A DNA stretch of 64,000 bases, taken from positions 1,674,001 through 1,738,000 of the forward strand of contig NZ_OY781106.1 in the NCBI RefSeq assembly GCF_963676475.1, in the 5' to 3' direction. Position numbers and translations under genes: made by a program. This DNA is from an uncultured Celeribacter sp. (lineage in GTDB: Bacteria > Pseudomonadota > Alphaproteobacteria > Rhodobacterales > Rhodobacteraceae). Each line of letters begins with the position of its first letter. Position 1 is the first letter of the stretch. The notes under the pieces were generated by a model. That model saw only the letters and a program-made list of their open reading frames with translations. It did not search any database and had not been told where the DNA came from. Of this stretch, positions 36,208 through 46,626 are shown piece after piece.

Positions 36208-36899
36208 TGTCCGATTTCAACATTATGGCAGACAAGCTCTCCAACGCCCAAATCGCCTGGCGCGCCGCGCAAGACATTGAGGACGGCTCCTATGTGAACC
36301 TCGGCATCGGCTTTCCGGAGATGATCGCCAAGTTCCAGCCCGAAGGCCGCGATGTCACCTATCACACCGAAAACGGCGTGTTGGGCTTTGGCAAAGCGCC
36401 GAAAGACGGCGAAGAAGACTGGGACCTGATCAACGCCGGTAAAAAAGCGATCACGCTCAATCCGGGCGCGTCGTTTTTCCACCATGCCGACAGTTTCTCC
36501 ATGGTTCGTGGGGGTCACTTGGACCTCGCGGTGCTGGGCGCCTATCAGGTCGCGCAAAACGGCGATCTCGCCAACTGGCGCGTCGGTTCCAAAGGTGTTC
36601 CTGCCGTGGGCGGCGCGATGGATCTGGTGCATGGCGCGAAACGTGTGGCCGTGGTCACCGATCACGTCACCAAGGACGGCGGCCCGAAGCTGGTCGAGAC
36701 GTGCACCTTCCCGCTCACCGGTGTGGGCTGTGTGACCCGTGTCTACACCTCTCTGGCGGTGATCGACATCGAAGGCGGCAAGTTCATCCTGCGCGAAAAA
36801 CTGCCCGGTCTCTCGATGGAGGCGCTGCAAGCCGTCACCGGCGCGACGCTTCACACCGAGGGCGATGTGCTTGACCTGAATGTCCCGCAAGATTTGTAA
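36207..36899 (+). CDS. pcaJ: 3-oxoadipate CoA-transferase subunit B (PcaJ)
   Basis: PcaJ provides the catalytic glutamate: HTENGVLGFGKAP contains the conserved ENG motif of beta subunits. The 230-residue length and AAQDIEDGSYVNLGIGFPEM N-terminal region are typical. The ATG at 36207 overlaps the pcaI stop, and a TTG one codon upstream was not used. It precedes pcaF by 12 bases in the same transcript. Confidence 0.93.
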   Translation: MSDFNIMADKLSNAQIAWRAAQDIEDGSYVNLGIGFPEMIAKFQPEGRDVTYHTENGVLGFGKAPKDGEEDWDLINAGKKAITLNPGASFFHHADSFSMVRGGHLDLAVLGAYQVAQNGDLANWRVGSKGVPAVGGAMDLVHGAKRVAVVTDHVTKDGGPKLVETCTFPLTGVGCVTRVYTSLAVIDIEGGKFILREKLPGLSMEALQAVTGATLHTEGDVLDLNVPQDL

Positions 36900-36911
36900 G
36901 GAGGACCTGTG

Positions 36912-38111
<1,200 letters not shown>

Positions 38112-38116
38112 ATCCC

Positions 38117-39034
38117 TCAGCGGGCGGAGAAATCCTTCGCCCGCCGATGCAACAGGCTGGCCAGAAAATCCGCCGGACTGTCCCGCGTGAAATCGAATTT
38201 CCGCGTCAACCCCACCGCCCCCGTCATGTAATCCACGCCGAGATCGAGCGTCGCAAGACGCCCCTCGGTGAGCTCGCGCTCGACCACGCCGCGCGAGATG
38301 AACCAGAGCATGTCGGAACGCTCCACAAGCGGCAAGCCCACAGGCCGCGCCACGGTTTCAAAGCGGACATTCACACGCTCCTCCAGCCCCGCCGCAATGA
38401 GATATTGCATCACCTGCTGGCGAATGATTGAGCCGGGGTTGGGCAGGATCACCGGGTAACGCCGCAGCGCCTCGACAGGCGAAAGCGCCAGCCCTGGGTG
38501 ATCCTGACGCCCGATCAAAAGCACGGTTTCGTCGTAGAGATATTCGAACGACAGCCCCGTCATCTCGCGGGCGGGCGCCATACGTCCGACCACGAGATCT
38601 AGCCCGCCGGAGCGCATCCGATCAATGAGATACCGGTTCGGCCCGGTGATGACAGCGATGCGCGCGTCTGGGCGCAATTCCGAGAATTCCAGCGCCACGG
38701 CGGGAAACAATCCGCTCGCCACCGTCGGCAAGACGCCAACCTTGACCACGTCCATCCGCCCGCCGCCCGTCAGCGCCCGCACCCCGGCCTCAAGACTTTG
38801 CAAAGACGACAGCGCATGGCGGCGAAAGGCCTCGCCCGCAGGGGTCAAAACCGCCTGCCGCCCGGTGCGGGTGAACAACTCCGTTCCCAGCTGCGCCTCC
38901 AACTCACCAATGGTTTTCGACAGCGCCGGTTGCGACACATTGCGCGCGCGCGCCGCAGCCGAGATCGTGCCCGCTTCCGCCACTGCCAGAAATGCCTCCA
39001 GATGGCGCAGCTTCATGCCGTTAGGTATATTCAT
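38117..39034 (-). CDS. pcaQ: LysR-type regulator PcaQ
   Basis: PcaQ is a LysR activator of pcaDCHGB that responds to a muconate or beta-ketoadipate-like effector. The 305-residue protein has a typical N-terminal helix-turn-helix (LRHLEAFLAVAEAGTISAAARARNVSQPALSKTIGELE) and a C-terminal co-inducer domain. It is divergent from pcaD with 78 bases between start codons. That arrangement plus length supports PcaQ over a generic LysR protein. Confidence 0.88.
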   Translation of the reverse strand: MNIPNGMKLRHLEAFLAVAEAGTISAAARARNVSQPALSKTIGELEAQLGTELFTRTGRQAVLTPAGEAFRRHALSSLQSLEAGVRALTGGGRMDVVKVGVLPTVASGLFPAVALEFSELRPDARIAVITGPNRYLIDRMRSGGLDLVVGRMAPAREMTGLSFEYLYDETVLLIGRQDHPGLALSPVEALRRYPVILPNPGSIIRQQVMQYLIAAGLEERVNVRFETVARPVGLPLVERSDMLWFISRGVVERELTEGRLATLDLGVDYMTGAVGLTRKFDFTRDSPADFLASLLHRRAKDFSAR

Positions 39035-39112
39035 TTGGTTATGCTTTTTGCATCATATTGTATTTTTCATGGCAAAATACTTATGGCAATCTGACGAAAA
39101 GGGAAGAGAAGA

Positions 39113-39895
39113 ATGCACGCACTCACACGCGACTGGGGCACCATGCATGTCCGCCCCAAGGGCGGAACTGGTCCTGCCTTAGTCTTTATCAATTCACTCG
39201 GCACCGATTTGCGGATGTGGGACGAGGTCTGCGCGCAGCTGCCGCAAGACTGGGCCACGCTGCGCATGGACAAGCGCGGGCATGGCCTGTCGGAAACCGC
39301 GCCTGAGGGCTACGGCATCCCGGATTTGGCCGAGGACGTGATCGCCGCGATGGATGACGCGGGGCTTGAGACGGCCATTCTGGTCGGCTGCTCCATCGGC
39401 GGGCTGATCGCACAACATGTGGCGCTCATGGCGCCGGAGCGGGTCACAGGGCTGGTCCTGTCGAACACCGCGTCGACGCTGGGCGCCGCAGAGGGCTGGC
39501 GCACCCGTATTGAGGCCATTCGTGAAAACGGCATGGCAGCGATGGCCGAGGGCATTCTGCCGCGCTGGTTCGGTCCCACAATGCTCGCCCATCCGACCGC
39601 GCCTTTGTGGCGGACACTTTTGGCGCGCACCGATCAGGACGGCTATATCGCCACCTGCGCCGCGATTGCCGGCACCGACATTACGGACCGCTTGGGCGAG
39701 ATCACCCAGCCCGCGCTGGTGTTGGGTGGCAAACACGATCTGGCGACCCCGCCCGAAGTGGTGGAGGCGCTGGCCCGCGCCCTGCCCCGCGCCGATCTGG
39801 TGATGTTCGACAATACCGGGCACCTGCCCGCCATTGAGGCCCCGGAGGGTTTTACCGAGGCGCTGGTGAAATTTGTGGAAAGGATCGCCGCATGA
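39113..39895 (+). CDS. pcaD: 3-oxoadipate enol-lactonase (PcaD)
   Basis: PcaD hydrolyses 3-oxoadipate enol-lactone to 3-oxoadipate. It is a 260-residue alpha/beta hydrolase with nucleophile motif GCSIGG, acidic residue Asp in GGKHDLATP and catalytic His in NTGHLPAIEAP. The ribosome site is GGAAGAGAAGA. It overlaps pcaC by 4 bases (ATGA) as first gene of the pcaDCHGB operon. Confidence 0.92.
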   Translation: MHALTRDWGTMHVRPKGGTGPALVFINSLGTDLRMWDEVCAQLPQDWATLRMDKRGHGLSETAPEGYGIPDLAEDVIAAMDDAGLETAILVGCSIGGLIAQHVALMAPERVTGLVLSNTASTLGAAEGWRTRIEAIRENGMAAMAEGILPRWFGPTMLAHPTAPLWRTLLARTDQDGYIATCAAIAGTDITDRLGEITQPALVLGGKHDLATPPEVVEALARALPRADLVMFDNTGHLPAIEAPEGFTEALVKFVERIAA

Positions 39896-40272
39896 GCGAA
39901 AAGTTTGATCAAGGCATGAAAACGCGGCGCGAGGTTCTGGGCGATGCCCATGTTGACCGTGCCGAGGCCGCGAAGACCGAGTTCGACCTGCCGTTCCAAA
40001 CCCTCATCACCGAGGGGGCCTGGGGGACCGTGTGGTCCTCGGACAAAATCTCGCGCCGTGAACGGTCTATGCTGACCATCGCGCTTTTGGCCGCGACCGG
40101 AAATTTCGAGGAAATTCCGATGCATATCCGTGCCACCGCGCGCACGGGTGCGACGAAAGACGACGTGGCGGAGGCGCTGCAACACGTCGCAATTTATGCC
40201 GGTGTGCCGAAGGCGAACCATGCGCTCAAGCTCGCCAAACAGACCTATGCGGACATGGAGGAGACCCAATGA
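39892..40272 (+). CDS. pcaC: 4-carboxymuconolactone decarboxylase (PcaC)
   Basis: PcaC removes CO2 from gamma-carboxymuconolactone to give the enol-lactone. The 126-residue helical protein carries the family region with TLITEGAWGTVWSSDKISRRERSMLTI and EEIPMHIRATARTGATKDDVAEAL, and is a stand-alone CMD domain. Start overlaps pcaD as ATGA and stop overlaps pcaH as ATGA. It is not fused to PcaD, unlike in some bacteria that have PcaL. Confidence 0.93.
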   Translation: MSEKFDQGMKTRREVLGDAHVDRAEAAKTEFDLPFQTLITEGAWGTVWSSDKISRRERSMLTIALLAATGNFEEIPMHIRATARTGATKDDVAEALQHVAIYAGVPKANHALKLAKQTYADMEETQ

Positions 40273-41009
40273 CCAGCCTGATCAAAGATCAGGGCCCGCT
40301 GATCCCGCGCAACCGCGCGATTCACCCGGCCCCCTACGACCCCGATTATAAGACTTCTGTTGCGCGCTCGCCGAACCTGCCGCTTTTGTCGATGGAAAGC
40401 TCTCCGTCGGAGGAAACCGGCCCGACCTTTGGCCACGGCAAGCTCGGCGCTTTGGACAACAACCTGATCCTGAACTGGACCAAGGGCGCGGCGCCTGCCG
40501 TGGGCGAACGCATCCTGATGCATGGTCGGGTTTTGGATGAAATGGGCCGTCCCGTGCCGCACACGCTGGTGGAGATTTGGCAGGCCAACGCCGGTGGTCG
40601 CTATCGTCACAAGAAAGACACCTATTTCGCGCCGCTCGACCCGAATTTCGGCGGTTGTGGCCGGACCATCACCGATGAAAACGGGTACTATGAGTTCCTG
40701 ACGGTGCGCCCCGGTGCCTACCCCTGGCCGAACCGCGCGAACGACTGGCGTCCGATGCACATCCACATCTCGGTCTATGGCCACAGCTTTGGCCAGCGCC
40801 TGATCACGCAGATGTATTTCGAGGGCGATCCGCTCATCAATCACTGCCCGATTGCCGCGACGATCAAGGATCGCAGCCAGCTCGACCGCCTTGTCGCGCC
40901 GCTCGATTTCTCGAAATCGCGTCCGCTCGATTTCCTCGCCTATAAATTCGACATCGTTCTGCGCGGCCGCCGCCAGACCATGTTCGAAAACAAGATGGAG
41001 GGCATGTAA
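40269..41009 (+). CDS. pcaH: Protocatechuate 3,4-dioxygenase beta subunit (PcaH)
   Basis: PcaH is the iron-bearing subunit of the intradiol dioxygenase that opens protocatechuate to 3-carboxy-cis,cis-muconate. The 246-residue protein has the Fe ligand pattern, including Tyr residues in GGRYRHKKDTYFAPLDPNF and PGAYPWPNRANDWRPMHIHISVYG with the His ligands MHIHI. It overlaps pcaC and is separated from pcaG by 2 bases. Confidence 0.95.
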   Translation: MTSLIKDQGPLIPRNRAIHPAPYDPDYKTSVARSPNLPLLSMESSPSEETGPTFGHGKLGALDNNLILNWTKGAAPAVGERILMHGRVLDEMGRPVPHTLVEIWQANAGGRYRHKKDTYFAPLDPNFGGCGRTITDENGYYEFLTVRPGAYPWPNRANDWRPMHIHISVYGHSFGQRLITQMYFEGDPLINHCPIAATIKDRSQLDRLVAPLDFSKSRPLDFLAYKFDIVLRGRRQTMFENKMEGM

Positions 41010-41011
41010 TC

Positions 41012-41617
41012 ATGGTCCAGAAACTCGAAACCCTGATTGAGACCGCGTCCCAGACGGCGGGCCCCTACGTCCATATCGGATTGATGCCGACCTATGCGGG
41101 CAACGGCGGCTATTACGACGAAGAAATCGGCACGACGCCCTTCACAGATGAGAGCAACGCCAAGGGCGAGATCATCGAAATCGTCGGCTCTGTCTACGAC
41201 GGCACCGGCTGGGCGCTGCGCGATGCGATGATTGAGAGTTGGCAATGCGACGCGGCAGGCGTCTTTCCCGGCGTGGAGGGAGCCGATCCGGCTTTCACCG
41301 GGCATTGCCGCTTTGCCGCCGATGCGGTGAGCGGTGAGTTCACGCTGCGCACCGTCAAACCCGGTTCTTACAAGGGCCGTGGTGGCGTGATGAGCGCGCC
41401 GCATATCTCGCTTTGGGTTGTGGCTCGTGGCATCAACATCGGGCTGAACACCCGGATTTATTTCGAAGATGAGGACAATGCGAACGATCCGCTGTTGAAC
41501 CGGATCGAACAGCGTCCGCGCGTCGACACGTTGATCGCCAAGAAGACCGGAGAGGGCAAATACCGCTTTGACATCCGCCTTCAGGGCGACCGCGAAACCG
41601 TGTTCCTCGACATCTGA
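41012..41617 (+). CDS. pcaG: Protocatechuate 3,4-dioxygenase alpha subunit (PcaG)
   Basis: PcaG partners PcaH in the heteromeric dioxygenase; it lacks the full iron ligand set, as is normal for alpha subunits. The 201-residue protein shows TASQTAGPYVHIGLMP near the N-terminus and ends with GEGKYRFDIRLQGDRETVFLDI, both typical. It lies 2 bases after pcaH. A GC-rich hairpin at 41637-41661 separates it from pcaB. Confidence 0.94.
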   Translation: MVQKLETLIETASQTAGPYVHIGLMPTYAGNGGYYDEEIGTTPFTDESNAKGEIIEIVGSVYDGTGWALRDAMIESWQCDAAGVFPGVEGADPAFTGHCRFAADAVSGEFTLRTVKPGSYKGRGGVMSAPHISLWVVARGINIGLNTRIYFEDEDNANDPLLNRIEQRPRVDTLIAKKTGEGKYRFDIRLQGDRETVFLDI

Positions 41618-41636
41618 GCGAAAACCTGACGGTATG

Positions 41637-41661
41637 GAGGGGGCGGCTTCGGTCGCCCCTC
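41637..41661 (+). terminator. Intraoperonic hairpin between pcaG and pcaB
   Basis: A stem of about eight pairs (GAGGGG-CG against CGCCCCTC with a bulged G) around a GCTTCGGT loop lies 19 bases after the pcaG stop and 22 bases before pcaB. No poly-T run follows, so it may be an attenuator or an mRNA processing/stability element, not a full terminator. Confidence 0.35.
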
Positions 41662-41683
41662 TTGCTATGACAAAGGAAGAAAA

Positions 41684-42739
41684 ATGAGCCTGAGCGTCTT
41701 TGATCACCCTTGGCTGTCCGGTCTGTTTGGCGACCCTGAGATGGCCGCGGTCCTCGCGCCCGAGCGTCAGATGGCGCATATGTTGGCGTTTGAGGCGGCG
41801 TGGTCGCGGGCCTGCGGCAAGGCCGGGTTGTTCGAGGCGACACAGGCCGAAACGGCGGCTCTTGCGATTGAGACGGCTGAGATTGATTTGGCCGATATTG
41901 CCGCAGGCATGGCGCAAGACGGCGTGCCAATTCCGCGTCTGGTGACACAGTTGAAAGCCCTCGCACCGGCGGAAGCCGTGCATAAAGGCGCCACCTCTCA
42001 GGATGTGGTGGACACGGCGCTGGTGCTCGCATTGCGCGAAGCGTCTTTCCTGATCGCCGGGCGATTGATGGAGCTGGAAACCCATCTCAAGGCGCTTGAA
42101 GACCGCTTTGGCGACGCCCCTCTGATGGGCCGCACCCGGATGCAGGCGGCGACCGAGATCACCGTGCGCGACCGTGTTCTGGCCTGGCGTCTGCCGATTG
42201 CGGATCATCTCAAGACTCTGGACCAAAAACGCGCCGATGTTGAAAAAGTGCAAATTGGGGGCGCCTCCGGGGATCGCAAGGCGCTTGGCAACAAGGGTGA
42301 TTTTGTCGTCTCTGAGGTGGCGACAACCTTGGGTCTCGCGCCCACGGACAAGACATGGCAGACCATGCGGCACGGAATCGCGGGCTATGCCTCGTTTCTC
42401 TCGCTTGTGACCGGATCTTTGGGGAAAATCGGTCAGGATATTGCGCTTATGGCGCAGCAAGGCATTGAATGCGTTTCGATTTCCGGCGCGGGGGGCTCCT
42501 CCGCCATGCCGCACAAACAAAATCCGGTCGCAGCCGAGCTTTTGGTCACTCTGGCGCGCTATAACGCCACGCAAGTCAGCGCCATGCACCATGCTGTGGT
42601 GCATGAACAGGAACGCTCCGGCACGGCTTGGAGCCTTGAGTGGATGGTGCTGCCGCAGATGCTGATGGCCACGGGGCGCTCGCTCTCCATGGCCATTCAA
42701 CTTGTTCAAAACATTCAAAAATTGGGCGACCCGGCGTAA
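41684..42739 (+). CDS. pcaB: 3-carboxy-cis,cis-muconate cycloisomerase (PcaB)
   Basis: PcaB lactonises 3-carboxy-cis,cis-muconate to gamma-carboxymuconolactone. The 351-residue protein belongs to the fumarase/aspartase superfamily, with the signature SSAMPHKQNPV and an upstream EAVHKGATSQDVVDTAL. It is shorter than the about 450-residue Pseudomonas enzyme because the C-terminal domain is missing, as in other alphaproteobacterial versions. The preceding hairpin and 66-base gap could reduce its expression relative to pcaHG. It ends in a hairpin shared with pobA. Confidence 0.9.
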   Translation: MSLSVFDHPWLSGLFGDPEMAAVLAPERQMAHMLAFEAAWSRACGKAGLFEATQAETAALAIETAEIDLADIAAGMAQDGVPIPRLVTQLKALAPAEAVHKGATSQDVVDTALVLALREASFLIAGRLMELETHLKALEDRFGDAPLMGRTRMQAATEITVRDRVLAWRLPIADHLKTLDQKRADVEKVQIGGASGDRKALGNKGDFVVSEVATTLGLAPTDKTWQTMRHGIAGYASFLSLVTGSLGKIGQDIALMAQQGIECVSISGAGGSSAMPHKQNPVAAELLVTLARYNATQVSAMHHAVVHEQERSGTAWSLEWMVLPQMLMATGRSLSMAIQLVQNIQKLGDPA

Positions 42740-42748
42740 CCCGCCGGG
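42730..42748. terminator. Hairpin between convergent pcaB and pobA
   Basis: A perfect 7-bp stem CCCGGCG/CGCCGGG with a 5-base loop includes the pcaB stop codon and is followed by CCGTTTATCTT. It could terminate pcaB and possibly pobA, though the T-run is poor. Confidence 0.5.
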
Positions 42749-42757
42749 CCGTTTATC

Positions 42758-43936
42758 TTAGAACGGCAGACCGATGTAATTCTCTGCCAGATCACGCCGC
42801 GCGGTCTCGGACGTCGCCAGATGGGTCAGCGTCGCCTTGCGCATCTGCTCTGCAAAAGCATCCTCGTCCTCGAACCGGTGCAGCATGGTCGTCATCTGCC
42901 AGCTAAAGCGCATCGCTTTCCAAATCCGCTCCAGCGCGCGGGCGGAATATTCGTCCACACCCGTCTTGCTACCGCCGGTCACCGCGTCGATCAGCGCCGT
43001 GTAGAGATAGTACACGTCCGAAGCCGCAAGGTTCAGCCCCTTCGCCCCCGTCGGCGGCACGATATGGGCGCTGTCACCCACCAAAAACAGATTGCCCCAA
43101 CGCAGCGGCTCGGACACAAAACTGCGCAGCGGCGCAATGCTCTTTTCAATCGACGGCCCGGTGACGAGACGGCGCGCGGCCTCCGACGGAATGCGGCGCG
43201 AAAACTCATCCCAAAAGCGTTGATCCGACCAATTCTCGACCTTGTCCGTGAGCGGCACCTGCACATAATAGCGCACGAGATTTTCGTTGCGCATCGAGGC
43301 CAGCGCGAAGCCGTGGCGCGAATTCGAATAGATCAACTCGTCATGCACCGGCGGGGTTTCCGACAGAATCCCAAGCCAGCCAAAGGGATAGACGCGTTCG
43401 AACTCCCGACGCTTCTCTTCGGGAATGGTTTTGCGCGACACGCCGTGGAATCCATCGCAGCCCGCCACATAAAGGCACTCAAGCCGTTTGCGCGTGCCCT
43501 CATGGGTGAAGTTCACATAGGATTTCGTCTGATCGAGATCGTGAATTTCCACGTCGGACACCTCATGCAGCACGGTCGTGCCCATGGCGTCCTGCGCGTT
43601 GTACAAATCCGTTGTCACCTCCGTCTGGCCGTAAACCATGACCTGCTTGCCCGTCAGCTCTTTAAAGTCGATGTGCACCATCAACTCCTCGTCGGTCAGG
43701 TAACAGCCGTCATGCGGAATGCCTTCCGCCTCCATCCGCGCGCCGACACCCGCCTCGCGGAGCAATTCGACGGTGCCCCACTCAAGGATGCCTGCCCGGA
43801 TACGGGCCAAAACGTGATCTCGGGTGGATCGTTCTAGAATGACGGTCTCGATGCCCCCCTTGTTCAAAAGCTGCGACAAAAGCAGGCCGGATGGGCCGCC
43901 GCCGATGATGGCGACCTGGGTGGTCAAACTGGTCAT
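42758..43936 (-). CDS. pobA: 4-hydroxybenzoate 3-monooxygenase (PobA)
   Basis: PobA is a flavin hydroxylase that converts 4-hydroxybenzoate to protocatechuate with NADPH and O2. The 392-residue protein has the FAD motif GGGPSG (12-17), ARIRAGILEWGTVELLREAG near the active site, and the second FAD motif VGDSAHIVPPTGAKGLNLAASD. The start at 43936 is chosen because the GGAGGAAAC ribosome-binding site lies before it; the ATG five codons upstream overlaps this site. It is divergent from an AraC gene, its likely activator, and provides protocatechuate to pcaHG. Confidence 0.95.
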   Translation of the reverse strand: MTSLTTQVAIIGGGPSGLLLSQLLNKGGIETVILERSTRDHVLARIRAGILEWGTVELLREAGVGARMEAEGIPHDGCYLTDEELMVHIDFKELTGKQVMVYGQTEVTTDLYNAQDAMGTTVLHEVSDVEIHDLDQTKSYVNFTHEGTRKRLECLYVAGCDGFHGVSRKTIPEEKRREFERVYPFGWLGILSETPPVHDELIYSNSRHGFALASMRNENLVRYYVQVPLTDKVENWSDQRFWDEFSRRIPSEAARRLVTGPSIEKSIAPLRSFVSEPLRWGNLFLVGDSAHIVPPTGAKGLNLAASDVYYLYTALIDAVTGGSKTGVDEYSARALERIWKAMRFSWQMTTMLHRFEDEDAFAEQMRKATLTHLATSETARRDLAENYIGLPF

Positions 43937-44025
43937 ATGCGTTTCCTCCATTTTGGACAGGACAATAGCTTTGCAAGATGAAAACCAGAATGGACCCGCG
44001 CGGCAATGAATGGTACTTTTCCGGC

Positions 44026-44880
44026 ATGAGTGAGACCAGCCAGATCCCCGCCTTCAACCTCTTTGGCGAAACAAGCGCCTTTCCGGATGTGATCCATTGC
44101 GAGCGCATTTTTGATCGGGCGCAGCTGCACGGTTGGAAAATCTCTCCGCATCGACATCACCAGATGGCGCAGGTGTTTCACATCGAAACAGGGTTTGCGC
44201 AAATCACGCTGGACGGGGAGGAAACCACTCTAAAAAATGGAGAATTTCTTTATGTTCCGCCGAAAATCGTACATGGCTTTACCTTTGACAAGGGGACGGA
44301 AGGGTTTGTGCTCTCCCTACCCTCTCCCGTGGTGCAGCGTCTCGGCCCGCAATCTCAACCTCTGACAGCATGGCTCAGCGGCACGCATCACGCGCCCCTC
44401 TCCGACACGGCCAGCGGGCTCTTGTCTCAGATTGCACGCTTCCATGACAAATCTGGTATATTTCGCGCACAAAAGCTTGTCGCTCTATCCCATGCGCTTT
44501 TGACAACATTGGCGGAAGAGAGCGCCCAGACCGACACGCCGGAGCAAGATCAGACGCGGCAGATGCAACAATTGGACGCCTTAATCGCCGATCACATGAC
44601 GGAGGGCTGGAGTGCTGCGGATTATGCCCGCGCGCTGCACATGACCGCCGGTCATTTAAACCGGATCGTGCGGCGCGACAGCGGGGTGACACTGACCGAA
44701 TATCTCGAAACCGCGGTGATGACGGAGGCCTGTCGCCACCTCGCTTTTACGCGCCTGCCGGTGGCAGAGGTGGGCTATCGGCTGGGCTACATGGACCCGC
44801 CGTATTTCTCCCGTCGCTTCCGGGCGCGCATGGGGGAGACCCCCACAGCCTATCGCGCCCGGGTCGCGGGAGATCTTTAA
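44026..44880 (+). CDS. AraC-family transcriptional activator divergent from pobA
   Basis: This 284-residue regulator has an N-terminal cupin-like effector domain (about 35-120, with HRHHQMAQVFHIETG) and a C-terminal double helix-turn-helix (about 185-284), including MTEACRHLAFTRLPVAEVGYRLGY. By position it is the 4-hydroxybenzoate-responsive activator of pobA (PobR/PobC-like). The start at 44026 (MSETSQ) leaves 89 bases between the genes; a start at 43978 is possible. The stop overlaps the convergent acyl-CoA dehydrogenase gene by 4 bases. Confidence 0.86.
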   Translation: MSETSQIPAFNLFGETSAFPDVIHCERIFDRAQLHGWKISPHRHHQMAQVFHIETGFAQITLDGEETTLKNGEFLYVPPKIVHGFTFDKGTEGFVLSLPSPVVQRLGPQSQPLTAWLSGTHHAPLSDTASGLLSQIARFHDKSGIFRAQKLVALSHALLTTLAEESAQTDTPEQDQTRQMQQLDALIADHMTEGWSAADYARALHMTAGHLNRIVRRDSGVTLTEYLETAVMTEACRHLAFTRLPVAEVGYRLGYMDPPYFSRRFRARMGETPTAYRARVAGDL

Positions 44881-46427
44881 GCGCTGAGCGGCAACCGCAC
44901 CGACAGAGGACGGCGCGCCACGCGTTTGGCGAGACGGACCATCTCCGCCTCGCCCGTTGCCGCCAGTTTGCACCAAACAGCACGGAACAGAAGTTCGCCG
45001 GTCAACGCCATGAAATCATGGGATTTCTCGACCGCCTGCGCCGCCATACCTGCGCGCGCGCCTTGCCAATCGGACAAAAGCGTGAGGCAGTCGGCATCGC
45101 CAGACGCCAGTTCTTCGATCAGTTGCGCAAAGGCGTCCGGTCCCTCCGGCGCCCGCAGACCACGGGTCGCAAGCGCCACCGCATGGATGCCATTTGCCCC
45201 CTCGTAGATCGAAGTGATCCGCGCATCCCGCCAGGTCTGAGAGACGCGGTACTCGGTCAGATAGCCGTAGCCGCCAAGCACCTGAATGCCAAGATCGGCG
45301 GCGTGTATCCCCGCTTCTGTGCAGAAGACCTTGCAGATCGGTGTGAGAAAATCGACCAGCGCGCGATTCTGACCGAGGGTCAGTTCGGCCATGGTGAGAT
45401 AGGTCATCGCACGGGCGCCGAGTGCGAGGGCTTTTTGCGCGTCCAGCATACGCTGCACATCCGGGTGATCGGCGAGTACGGCTTCGTCGCCATCGGGCTT
45501 GCGACCCTGTTTGCGCTCGGCGGCATAGTCCGCCGCGATGTGATGCGCGCGCGCGGCATGGGCCACGCCTTGCAGGGACACATCGAGGCGGGCGTGGTTC
45601 ATCATGGTGAACATCGCCATCAACCCCGCGCCCTCTGCGCCGATCAGTTCCGCGTGTGCGCCATCGAAAGCCAGCTGACAGGTCGGCGAGGCATGGAGGC
45701 CCAGCTTTTCCTCGATCCGAGTGACGATCACCGCGTTCCGCGTGCCATGAATCTCGGAGGGACAGAGGAACAAAGACAGGCCTTTGACCCCGTCGCCGCC
45801 AGTGCGGGCAAGCACGAGATGCAGCACGTCCTCGGACATATCCTGATCGCCGCCGGAGATGAAAATTTTCTCTCCCTCGATCCGCCAGCTGCCCCCCGAA
45901 GGTGTGGCCTTGGTGCGGATACGAGAGAGATCGGAGCCCGCGCCCGGTTCGGTCAGGCACATTGTGGAGAGCGTCTCGCCCGCCGCAAGACGCGGAATCC
46001 AATGCTGTTTTTGCGCCTCAGTTCCGAATTTCATCAGCGTCGAAATGGCACCCGGCACGAGATTGCAAACCATCTGCATCGCGTGGTTGGCGCCGGAGAA
46101 AATTTCTGAGACGCCCGCCGCCAAAAGCGCGTTCTGGCCCATACCGCCGAAATCCTCAGGCGCGGTGAGGCCTTGCCACCCCCCCTCCGCGAGCTGGGTG
46201 TAGGCCTCTTTGAAGCCGTCAGGCATGGTGACGCGCCCGTCTGAGAGACTGCACCCCTGTGCATCGCCTGGTTCGTCCAGAGGCGCGATGACGCCCTCGG
46301 CGAAGGCTGCGAAATGGCCAAGGATGCCCTCGGCAAGCTCCTCGTCCCACTCAGGCAAACGCTCCGCTCCGGCCACGTTGCGCAGGCAAAAGAGAATGTC
46401 ACCCAGAGGCGCTTTGAACGGCGTCAT
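44877..46427 (-). CDS. Acyl-CoA dehydrogenase, probably for aryl-propanoyl-CoA side chains
   Basis: This FAD-dependent dehydrogenase of 516 residues would introduce the alpha-beta double bond into an aryl-propanoyl-CoA. Conserved motifs include CLTEPGAGSDLSRIRTKA (FAD/substrate), KIFISGGDQD and SIYEGANGIHAVALATRGL with the catalytic Glu. The long C-terminus (about 400-516) follows the MmgC/AidB-like type rather than short-chain enzymes. It terminates a long minus-strand operon with CoA-ligase, amidohydrolase, crotonase and SDR, separated by 199 bases from the amidohydrolase gene. The substrate is inferred from context; phenylpropanoate saturation state is unknown. Confidence 0.87.
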   Translation of the reverse strand: MTPFKAPLGDILFCLRNVAGAERLPEWDEELAEGILGHFAAFAEGVIAPLDEPGDAQGCSLSDGRVTMPDGFKEAYTQLAEGGWQGLTAPEDFGGMGQNALLAAGVSEIFSGANHAMQMVCNLVPGAISTLMKFGTEAQKQHWIPRLAAGETLSTMCLTEPGAGSDLSRIRTKATPSGGSWRIEGEKIFISGGDQDMSEDVLHLVLARTGGDGVKGLSLFLCPSEIHGTRNAVIVTRIEEKLGLHASPTCQLAFDGAHAELIGAEGAGLMAMFTMMNHARLDVSLQGVAHAARAHHIAADYAAERKQGRKPDGDEAVLADHPDVQRMLDAQKALALGARAMTYLTMAELTLGQNRALVDFLTPICKVFCTEAGIHAADLGIQVLGGYGYLTEYRVSQTWRDARITSIYEGANGIHAVALATRGLRAPEGPDAFAQLIEELASGDADCLTLLSDWQGARAGMAAQAVEKSHDFMALTGELLFRAVWCKLAATGEAEMVRLAKRVARRPLSVRLPLSA

Positions 46428-46477
46428 GTCCGATCTCCTGTCTTTACGCGCGGAACAAAGGCCGCAGGCCGCCGCGC

Positions 46478-46509
46478 AATCGCCTGCCCGTTCGGGCGGG
46501 CTGGCGATT
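46478..46509 (-). terminator. Two-part hairpin between the amidohydrolase and acyl-CoA dehydrogenase genes
   Basis: AATCGCC at 46478-46484 pairs with GGCGATT at 46503-46509, and an inner GCCCG-TT-CGGGC stem lies between. No clear U-run follows. It may separate expression of the acyl-CoA dehydrogenase gene from the rest. Confidence 0.4.
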
Positions 46510-46626
46510 TTGCTGATGTTGGCCTGCGCATGAGTGTCGCTCGGATTTGGCCAAGATAAAGCGTCCCGACGTCAAGGGTGTTCGCCATCCCACGGGCAGC
46601 CAACCGCGCGCTCCCACCACCCGGCG

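Noticed and set aside
39032..39048. A PcaQ binding site (ATAACC-N4-GGTTAA type) between pcaQ and pcaD
   Set aside because: A single half-site GGTTAT occurs at 39037-39042 near the pcaQ start, but the other half is degenerate, so it is not recorded as a feature.
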